DNA from: Bolinopsis microptera | Lineage: Eukaryota > Ctenophora > Tentaculata > Lobata > Bolinopsidae | NCBI RefSeq assembly: GCF_026151205.1 | Contig: NC_087074.1 | Span: 9,395,226-9,459,225 of the forward strand | Direction of reading: 5' to 3' | DNA length: 64,000 nt | Part shown: piece by piece, positions 14,784 through 25,700 of the stretch | How positions within the stretch are numbered: the first letter of the stretch is position 1 | Layout of the letters: each line of letters starts with the position of its first letter | The notes under the pieces: generated by a model | What the model saw: only the letters and a program-made list of their open reading frames with translations | What the model was told of the DNA's origin: nothing | Databases searched by the model: none | Made by a program: the position numbers and the translations under genes

Positions 14784-16704
14784 GATTAATGTAATCCTAA
14801 CTGGTAGCCACCAGTTTATAGCATGAATTATATTATATATGATTTATATTAGATATTTAATATTTTGGTCTGAGCTCCTTGACTGTAACAAGGCAAGAAA
14901 TAATACAGATATTAAGATTTGGTAGGAGAGACAAGCACTTATATTGTCCGCTCAGTAAAGTGGAGGTTTTCATTTTCCTACCAAATTATACTCCTCCCTC
15001 TCAAGAGTCGTCCGACGGCAACATGGAATCTTTAAAATGAATTACGGCAAATGTTGCAGGACCACATAATATGCAAGCAACTTGGAATCGCATTCTTGAG
15101 AATTTGTTGCTGACCTATAAAGCTAGACGTAACCGAGTATTCGGCACAGATTAATGCATCATTGGCACCTAAATGCCGTTTGAGACACTGATAGCGTCAC
15201 GAATCAAAACTTCAGTCGATGGTACGTCAAATAACTGACAAGGTTTTATACGTCGACGGAGAAGATAGTATGCATAAGATCTACTATAAATAATAATAGT
15301 AGTACTAGTAATACCTAGTACGTGCATTAACATTAGATCCAATTCCATTCTTAGTGTCGACTGTCGCGGTGATTTGCGTTATTACAGTCCAGTATAGAGA
15401 TTAAGTGCCCACTAGATATACTTACTTACTTATATACGTGACGACCCCCTGATATTTGCACATTTGCACTGTATCTAGGTGGATATTATATCCTGCATGA
15501 GGTGCAGGAGTAAGGGTGGCACCTTGTTTACCCTCCTCCGGAAACTAAATATACCCCACAATATGACACGTGTTAATGTTTAATGTATATATACGTATAT
15601 AAAATAATAACATGGTTTATCATAGTCAGTAGTCAGAGAGTATCACTTTGCAAGCAACGCCTCAAAGTGAATGATCATATGTACCGACTGATCCTACAAA
15701 TGGAGGAAGCAGTTGAGGGTCACGAAGTTAGGTTCCCAGGCAGTTACTTTCCTAGACAAAAATAATAGCTCTAATTCTTAGTGATAATATAACGATAGTT
15801 ATGATATATGCGACAGATGCGGCAATCATAATTCTTGTATATATTACGGCACGAGGAAGGCGTTGTCATACGTTGAGACCTGCCGCGCACGAGTGCGCGG
15901 CTGTATCGTGGCCACTTAGTGAAACGACAATGGGGGTCACGACGTACCTAATACAAGGAAGGGGAGGACGAGCTCTTATCGAGATACAAAAAATCAAATC
16001 ACAGCCGCCCGCCTAACCGTTAGGTTTTCGGACAGCGTTTTTGTTAAAATTGTCACAAATAATGCCTTTAATTCTTAGAAATTACGACGATTCTATATTA
16101 GTCAGATGCAGTAATCATTTTAATAATGCTCATAAATGCAAGCTTATATTACGACACAAGAGAGGGAGGGACAAGCTATTTTCAAGATTCACAGCAACCA
16201 GCCGAGATATTTAAACCTAACATTGTTAATTAATCGTCACGTTAACTACCTGATCATCTAACTAAGGCAAATAGGCAATGTGACACGTGCCCGTCATATC
16301 TGCTCACTTTAATGAACATGACATAATTCTAACTATTGACATAGCCTAGTTAGGTATGAGTATAATGTCATTTTGGGACAGTTCGAATTACCCAGCTGAT
16401 GTAATAAAATATAGAAATTTTGTAGTGCCACTGCCAGATTCAATAAAGGAGGTGGCATTTTACAATCACTATTTACCACGGGCCCCAGGCCAGCATTCGG
16501 CAGTTATATCAAAAGTGACAAGTAACAATCACGTAATCCATAATTCAGCATTTACTAGCAGTAAATCAGAAGTGACATTTCTAACAATTACGTAACCAGC
16601 ATTCAGCAGTTAAATTAGGTTCAATCACGTTACCAGCATTCAGTATTCAACAGTAAAAAACGCAGTTCAACATTCCAAAAGTGTACAGTTCAACAATAAC
16701 TTAC
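14784..16704. other. No gene found; degenerate repeats
   Basis: This should contain the 3'-most exon(s) of PIG-T, but I could not recognise one. Two stretches (15781-15870 and 16070-16170) look like diverged copies of each other, the first carrying the palindrome CCGCGCACGAGTGCGCGG. From about 16480 to 16660, roughly 50-bp degenerate units recur around CACGTAAnCCAGCATTCAGCA. Confidence 0.4.
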
Positions 16705-19700
16705 GGTGCTAACGAGACAGAGGACGTTGAAGGGCATGCTGAAATCAGGGGTAGGCAGGTAAACTAGCGGAGACTCCGTGTATAAACGAACCACCTGAAA
16801 TTAGTTACATTTCAGATAATTTTCAGTTACTTTTAGGTTACTTTATAGTTACTTTTGAGTTATTTTTCAGTTACTTTTCAATTTCAGTTAGGGTAACAAA
16901 TCAGCCCCATTTTAGTTTTATATTACCTCTTTCTTAGATATTATTATAAAAGGTCTTTACGGTGACACCTTTGGTGCATACCAGCATACTCATAAAATCA
17001 ACAACTACAGGAGTATACTGTTAAGCTAATGAAATAGGCAGTACACTGAAACTGTATTATTCTATCCTCAATTTGATAGTCAACACTACACTCTCAAAAT
17101 AGAGACACAGAGTTTCGACTTCAATATTTATTTTTCACTTTGTAATTTAATAAACTTATCAAAAATAATACCTGTCCATCATTTTTAAAGGTTATGATTC
17201 CACTGGGAATACTTCTGCCATGATGTGCATCTGGTGGGTATTCATTCCAACGCAACATCAACGGGTCAAACTGAAATAATATTATTCTTAAATTCTAATA
17301 TTGACATTTCATGTTATGTGGTGTTTTTCACTTTAATACTTATATATCGATCATCATAAGTCTCTTAATCATCAAAAAAGAAAATTATTTTGAACTCTTT
17401 TTTTTAAAACCCGATGATTTACCTGAATACTAAATTTAGTAGTTGATCCAGCTGGCACTGTTAATATCGTCTCAAAAGTATAAGGGTGACTCCTGTCCTT
17501 GGCTAGAGTCAATGACAAATCCTCAAAACTCAGCTGCTTGCTGGCAGGTAGAATTTGTTCCAATTTCATTGTGTGGACGTACGCTCGTAGATACCATGGA
17601 ATGGACTGAGGGAGTTGATTAATTGATTTTCACAGGATGGTGAACAATTTTAAACCTTCCGGCAGTATTGATTAGTGCACGTTTCAGCGGAATTGTTGAG
17701 CTATGAAAGCGAATTTAGACGAACTAAACTCATACAATCATATTGTACATCTAATCTGCTCTAAAAATAACTCAGCTGTTCATTTCAACAAATTTCCTGT
17801 CCGATTCATATTAACTGATGCCCGCTACTGCCCGTCCTTGTCCTTTTTGGATACTATGAGATAATGCGACATTAGTGGACATGTCACCCCCACCCCCTGG
17901 CCTCCACACCCCCCCCCCCTTATAGTACCTGAAGGTACAGAATCTTTATGTCGTGATCTTTAGAGTTGGTAAAAACAGAAACAAGATGTCCGGAGCTGCT
18001 GCTGCTGACACGTGATATGTAGGTGTGGGCCAGGAGGGCCGGATTCTCCTCCAGACCAGTGGATATTTCTCTGAGGGAGACTTGGTTACTTTCAATGAAT
18101 TAAGCTCAGGAATACCATACTGTGTTTTACGTGAAGGAATACGTCTCACAATCTAGTACTTGAAATGGATTGTCTTATTCTGGTAGAATTTATGATTTCA
18201 ATAACGTAAGTCGTTAATATGTGAATCAAAGATCTTTAAAGCCATAATAACAGCAATAGAATACTGACTTGTTTTTAAAACGAAGATAGACATTAAGGAT
18301 CTTGACAGTGGTGATGTTGTGTGCGTCAAATGATATCTCATTGTCCGATACTGTCGTGTATTCAGGGGGTGTTATTTCTAGAGCATCAATTGGCTCCAAC
18401 GATTTTATATTGACCTGAAGAATGAATAATAATCATAAAATATGTGGACGTTGTTAATTCTTCAGAAAGTCGCCTAGTCTTATTCTCTAAAAAAAGCTGT
18501 TCAAAATTCAAAAAATGTATCGTATAGGGTGTATATCCATTCTTGAATCAAATATCAAACCTTAGTTTCGTAAGAGACTGGACATGACTTAACAAGAGTT
18601 CTCCCCAGCATGGTCCTGAAACTCCAATCCTTCCTCCCTGACAGCTGACAGGAGAGAATACCAAAGACAGGGTCAACTTTATCTCCCACCCAGGACTCGA
18701 ACATCCCTCACAGTTCACTCGTCTGAGGAACGTGGCTAGTTAGGGTGAATTGTGTCGTGATTGTAATATGACGACTGAGATATACTTTTGACAGTTCCAA
18801 TGAATCACAGCATGCAGAACAATGATATAATTATATTAACTTTAATAAACGCTTTTTTGATGATCTCGACAAGACTTATAAGTATCCCAAGTATCGACCA
18901 ACAACATATTATGTCTATACTGGACGCATCTCTTATATCGTACCGAACATGGATTGCTAGCGAGTGATAAGTAGTATCGTAGAGCTTGCTGGCGTCCAGT
19001 AGAGATGCCAGACCAGCAGAGCTACCACAAGGTAGGAGTTTGAGCCAGGGGGTCAGGTTCTCCGTACATACCACCTCAAACGGGGACACACCGTACCTCA
19101 TGTAACGGTTATCTGGAGGGGGTGGAGGTTGGGAAATTTATAGTTTGTTTTTTATTTTAATTGATCCTTCACCGAACAAGTACATGCCATCCGTATAGTG
19201 TGTAAAGTAGTTACTAGTCAGTGAACATACATTAAATACATTATCTCTATCAATATAAACTTGCCCTTACTCCTTAGTTGGGGAAGGTGTTAAAAATAGA
19301 TAATTTGTAGTGAAGGTGGTAAATTTGCAGTTAAGGTGGTTAATTTGTAGTGTTCTACTTAGGTTATTATTATTCAAAATTTCACATGAAAAGCTGCATT
19401 TATGTGTATCAACTAATTTGAGATTTTGTACAAGGTGGAGATGTTCACACGTTTTTTAATTTTTAATCTATTATAAATTAATCATTGCTCGACAGACAAT
19501 AAACACGCAAATGTATCATCTCGGGGTTTAACGTTTCTCTAACCGTCGTTTAATGTGGTGTACATATAATATCACTCTACGCTCATCAACAAAAATGCTT
19601 TGTTTGAGAGAAATTACACATAAAGTCTCAAGGTTCACTTTGTTATCAACGTTACAATTATAATTATAACATACTGTTATTCAAACTCCTGACGATACGA

Positions 19701-22700
19701 TGCAGTATTGTCTAGATTCCTCAAGATGTTGCCGTTGGTGTTTGTTTTTTTAACGCTCGCTAGTTTAAATTTTATCAAGACGGATTGCCAACAGGAGGTG
19801 GTTCCACCATCGTTTAAAATAATTATCAACCAAAATGGTATCAAAAAGCTTGAAGATTTGCTGCACAAGGGGATGGGTGAATTTGAGGAAAAGATGATTG
19901 ACACGGGAGCAATAACATTCCCTGACGTCTCGTCCAGCAGTTACAAGATAACGGACATGCGCCTCTCCGAACTGACATTGGAGCGTCCAGCTGTGCAAAT
20001 TGTCCCAGGGGTCGGACTGAAACTGAGTCAGGAAATTACCTCAAGTGTTGTGGAGGGAGGCTATGGAGTTAAGGCCTTGTTTTTCTGGGTCAACGGAAAG
20101 GTCACCATGAAGATGTCGATGATGCTCGAAGTGACTGCAGGGACAGATTATTCCGCGGAGAGTCAACTGACCGTCGCAAGCAAAGCGTGCAGTGTTACTT
20201 TCCACTCTTTTGATCTAGACTTACATAATGGGCTATATTCAGCTGTTGCTAGCCTTATGAAGGGAATCATCACCAAACAAATCGAGACAAGTATTTGCAA
20301 ACAATTAGTAAACCAACAGTTTGGTGATTTCAACAAAATGGACAAAATTCCTTTTGCTGATTTGACGGAAAAGGGCAGTCCAAAAGTCATTTTTAAAGCT
20401 GAAAACATTGAATTTTACGCAAGACTTACCAAAGATACAAATCTTCATCCGATGCCTGGTGTAGCAAACGAGAATGATCGGGAGATATGCCTGATTTTGT
20501 CGAAAAAGCTCGTTAAAACCTCAGGGGACAAAAAGATGCATCAAATGGAAATTCTGAAAAAGGCCAGAAAGTATGTACCGGCACTGAGCAAAGAAAACGT
20601 AGATTTTAAAGAGTTGGAACATTTTTATGGAATATGCTCTGACTTAGACCTCGTCGATGTGGTGATAGAATCCGAAGAAAAATTCGTCAATGTTAAACTT
20701 AAAAAGAGGAGAAATTTCATTCACTGCTAAGTTATTTTGATTTTAAGACAATTGAAAAATTTCGTCACTAAATTGAGTTTATTTAGTGAAGTTTTCGAAA
20801 GGATCAATGGAGAGTTTGATGAGAAAATAACAGTAATAATAAATCATTAGTAGTACTGATTAACGATTAAGTTGAGTTTTTGGATTTTAATATTATGGGT
20901 GTAAGATTTTGATAATAGTTATTTGCTAGTGAAATATACACGGCCCAGTGTGGTTTAATCTGTCGTATTTCTTCTCTTGTTTTGAAATCCCTGCCTCTTG
21001 TACAATACAAAATTCGCTTATACTCTTGTAGATACGCTCCGTTTCTACCTTTTGTTCTCTTGGTCCCTAGGGTCAGCTGACTCTGGGCCAAAGAATAATT
21101 GCAGCTCGCCAAGGTCGGATGCCTAGACAGTAGACAGTCGAGACCTCTAATTGAGACCATGTGTAATAATAAATAATGTTCAAAATACTACTACTAAGTA
21201 AAATGTATACTCAGTATCTGAAATAAACAAATAAATGTCACTGAGATCTGCGCTGTCCTTATTGCTCACCTCCCTTGGTAGAAGTCAGACCAGCCGGTTT
21301 GAGAGATAGCTTAGGAGAGATGGTATCTTCTGATGACAGTGCACCGAGGGAGGCGCAGGTTATACCTGGTGTTAGAGTAGATATTATAATGAATAATTTC
21401 ACCGGGAGGGGCCAGCCCACTTCTATGATAAAGTTAAGTAAGAGATAAAGTAGAGGTCCTCAAATAATCTGACGATTTTCTTAGCATCCAACAAAATATT
21501 CTTAACACTCGAATCGGAGGGACATTTCCTCAATAACTATTCACAAAACTTTCAACAAAACATGACAGTATAATATACTGTCAGTATATACTGTCAGTAT
21601 ATACTGTCATCTGGATTCTGGAAACACTAGAGATCAGGAACCCACCAGATATTGAGTTACGGACGTTGATCCACCTCTCGTCAATGTCAGCTAACTGTCC
21701 TCCGAACCAGACATGGAACTGTCCTCCGGGGGGCGCAGAGTGGGGGGAGTAGCCCCACAGATTATCTCTCCAGAGTCCCTGGGTAATTTAACTGTTAGAT
21801 AAGCTGAGTTTCATCATTCGTATTATGATCGTGTCAGGAATCTTGATCAAATATCACACATAGAGACGCAAGCGCAAAGCATAATTACAGAATTCCATCA
21901 TATTGTGCTTTACAAAATTCTTCTTTCGTAACATCTCCGAAAATTTTATCGTTCACATTTGATATATAATACATAATGTTGTTGATTGATAATATCCCAG
22001 TGGTAAATTTAAATTTAAAAATTTAAAGATATTACAAGAAAGAGTAAGACACATTCTACACATTGGAATGATGATAAAATAATAATTTGGTATTATTGAA
22101 CGATACTCATGAAAACATTCTAAAAATCTCAACTCACGTCAATCTAAAAGTAAAAATCTAAATTATTGAGAATCTGTAAGCAAAGAATTAAGAACTTTAT
22201 AAACAATCTGATGACATGCAATCGCAAAACATGTATACACTATACTATACAATATACACACTGTCACTATACAAACAAATTTGAATTCCCACCGAAAATG
22301 AGTCAATAGAACAAGTTTGGGGACACAAATTCAATAAATTGTTAAAATTTCCTATTTCGTTTCCTATTGAATTTTAATATTCTGTTTCTCACTGAGTCGA
22401 CTCCAGGAAAGAAACTCGTTAAATCAGTTAATCAATCAGCTCATTTCTTTTTGCCGTCGAAATTAAAGAATTTCATGAACTTCCCAGTGTTATCCTTGGT
22501 ACTGGTAGTGCTTTGACTCTGGTAGCTACTGAATGTAGTCTCTGATCTATGTTCTGAAGATTCCCCACCCGATGAAAATGATCTGACAGCCTCAGATCCA
22601 AATGAAATTCGTTCCGAAACTCTGACTTCCATAATCGACGCAACAAGGTCATTTCGACAGCCATCAACTGCATGAACGTCTGCCTCATTATTTATATCAT

Positions 22701-25700
22701 CCACAAGGGATGCTACAAATGCTAAGGAACCGTTGGCATCAAGATCGAACCTGATTTGTACTATGTTTCCCGGAGGTAAGTTCACCAAGCGGAACTGTCC
22801 AAGAAGGGTATTTTCCGATGCAACATCACTTTCCCCTTCAAGCACTTTTATGTGCATGTCTGATTGCTTTTCCGAGGACGCCTTGAATTTTTCATTTTCT
22901 ATTAACGGAATTGTTCGATTCACCTTTACTATACGAGCCATTCCACCCCCACTTATTTCCACACCAAGTGACATAGGGCAAACATCTAGCAAAAGAAGAT
23001 CACCTAGAATCCCTTCGGCCTGATACCCAGAAAGAATAGCAGCTTGAATAGCCGCTCCAGAAGCCACTGCCTCGTCAAAATTCATGCTTTTATTCAATCT
23101 TACTTTGAAGTCAAAGTGTTCCAGTATCAGATGCTGTATCTTTGGAATACGAGATGATCCTCCAACTAGAATAACTTCCGCCAACTCTTTTTGTCTAAGC
23201 GAAGTTGTGAGTCTCTGCGTTGCTTCACTCAAAACATCAATAATAGTCGCAAAAAAACTGGCGGTCATCTTCTCAAACGTTTCCCTGGTTATCGTTATAG
23301 AAAAGTCTCTTCCGTCAAACAGAGACTCAAGATCCACCCTCACTTGGGACTGGAAAGAGAGAGCTATCTTTGCTTCTTCACTGGCTTTCTTCAACCTCCG
23401 TATAGCACGCTGATCTAAGGAAGTCAGATTCTCCTTCTTCCTGAACTCTTTTACCATATACAAGAGAAGGTTGTTGGTAAAATCCTCTCCTCCGACATTA
23501 GCCCCTTTAGTCGACACAACCTCGCATATTCCCTGCTCTACAGTCAGTAACGAAACATCAAGTGTTCCTCCTCCCAAATCGAATACCACAACTAATCTCT
23601 CGTCCGTCACATCTGCCCCCAGGTGGTGTGCGTAAGACATGGCAGCAGCTGTGGGCTCGTTTATAATCCGGATCACCTCCAAACCAGCCAGATTAGCAGC
23701 CTGAGTTGTAGCCTTCCTCATGATCACCCCACAGTTGGCAGGAACCGTGATAACAGCTTTCTTCACATCACACCCAAGGTAATCTCCCGCTGCTTCTCTC
23801 AATTACGACAGGATCATCCCAGAAATGTCCTCCGGTGAGTACGTCTCTTCAACACGCCGGTTCACCACCTTTATCCTAACCTGGCCGTCCTTACCGGAGA
23901 TCAGTTCAAAGGGCCACATCCGCTTAATGTACTGCAGAGAACCCGGATCTTTAGCTATAGGGCAATTCCACGGTAAGGTTCCACTTGGTGAAAATGAAAA
24001 ATGTTAAGATAGGCACCTAAATTTGGTTAAAATATGTTCATTAGACTCTTAACCTTACAGGTCAACAAAAGTTTTTTGTTTCATATTGCATTAACTTTTG
24101 ATTTTTCTCATTCAAAGGAACACTACTCGGAAATGAAACAAATCATTCAAATTTTCAAAGGGCCATAGTTTGGGTATGCAGCAATATTTCTCTATGAAAT
24201 TCCATACACTTAAGCATAGGCATAAGAATGAGAGCCATGCAAAGTTTCAAAACCGTTACTCAAATGCTTTTTCTAAAAAATTTCCACAAAGATGGTGTCG
24301 CGTCTGTCACAAAATTAAGCAAAAAAGTTTTTTCAGAGCCACATAGTGCTATTTATATTCAAAAAACCACTGTAACCTATCTCTTCTGAAGGTAAGGGAG
24401 TACCGTAGAAATTATCAGGCTTGTATCTTTTAAGAAAAAAATTTTGGAAGGGGGGTCCCAACTTGTCGCGTCCGTCACATTTTTTTGAAAATGCTCCAAA
24501 AAATCTTTTAACAGACTTTAAATGCATTTTTGTTAAAGCTTAGACCGTTCTTAACAAAACGATGTTGTCAAATCGAAAATTGGACAGAAAATGACTGAGT
24601 TATGTATAATTTTGTATATGCCCATATATGGGCGTACGGCTAGCTTTTAGCCATTATTATCCATATTTCCATTATTTTGACTAAAACCAAGACAAATTGA
24701 AGTCAAATAAGGTTTGACTATGTTGACTAGACTATCAAATAACATCATATACAATTCAATAATTAAATTTACTGAGTTTTGCCATTTTATTTGCCTTAAC
24801 CTTTTTCAGGGGTAAAAGGCACAAAAAATGGACTTTACCCTATTGTCGCATATTTTTGAAGTAAAAATTCAATATCTTCCACATTTTAAACACTAAAGTA
24901 ATGAAACTTTTGGGAGATGGTCTCAACAGTGTGATGTGTTGAACAGAAATGAATGTTTCACCAGAGTTATAAATTTGTTCAAGTAGAGAAATAATTGCTG
25001 CCCCTAGATTGATACCCTCGCGTATGCCCAAAATGGACGATTTTGGCTATTGCAGACCTCGTGGAAGTACTAGCGGCCTAAAAATTTGCATAAATATAGA
25101 ATGAAGGTCACTGAACAAGATAAAAGTGTCAAATAGAAGATTTGGAGCAATTGAAAAAAAAACGTGTGTCCGTCACAGTCACGTCTGTCACAATTTGAAA
25201 ATGGCGCCACGCAAACAAAAACTGAGCATTCTCCAAAAAAATGGTATCTCAGAAATCCCTAAACCTTTTTCTATCACTGCATGTCCAAATTAGAGATAAT
25301 AGATAACGTTTTGAGATAGATTTGGGTACCTTCTGAGTAGACACCCACAAAAAGTGTCATATTTAAGTCGCGTCCGTCACAGGGGTGCTATCTCAGAAAG
25401 TAATAATGGTAGGGGTCTGAAATTTTCACACAACCTATAGAAAGGTTAAATGTGGACTAATAAATAGTTTAAGCTGATATAGAAGCAACATCCTGAGCAC
25501 AACATTCGTTTGAACTTTAAAAAATGGCATAATCGTGGTGTCCGTCACGGTGGAATTGCCCTATAGTTCCTATAATGTATTTAGTGTCGTAGACAGTGTT
25601 AGACGGGTTTCTGGATATCTGACTTTTGGCTGGTTCCCCAATGAGGACTCCATCATCAGTGAAGGCAACATAGCTCGGGGTGGTCCTGTTACCAAATTCG

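Noticed and set aside
22441..23802. The 453-codon HSP70 frame as an independent short HSP70 gene
   Set aside because: It begins at a TTG right after a stop, and the upstream sequence continues the HSP70 homology in the same frame, so it is the 3' part of one broken gene.
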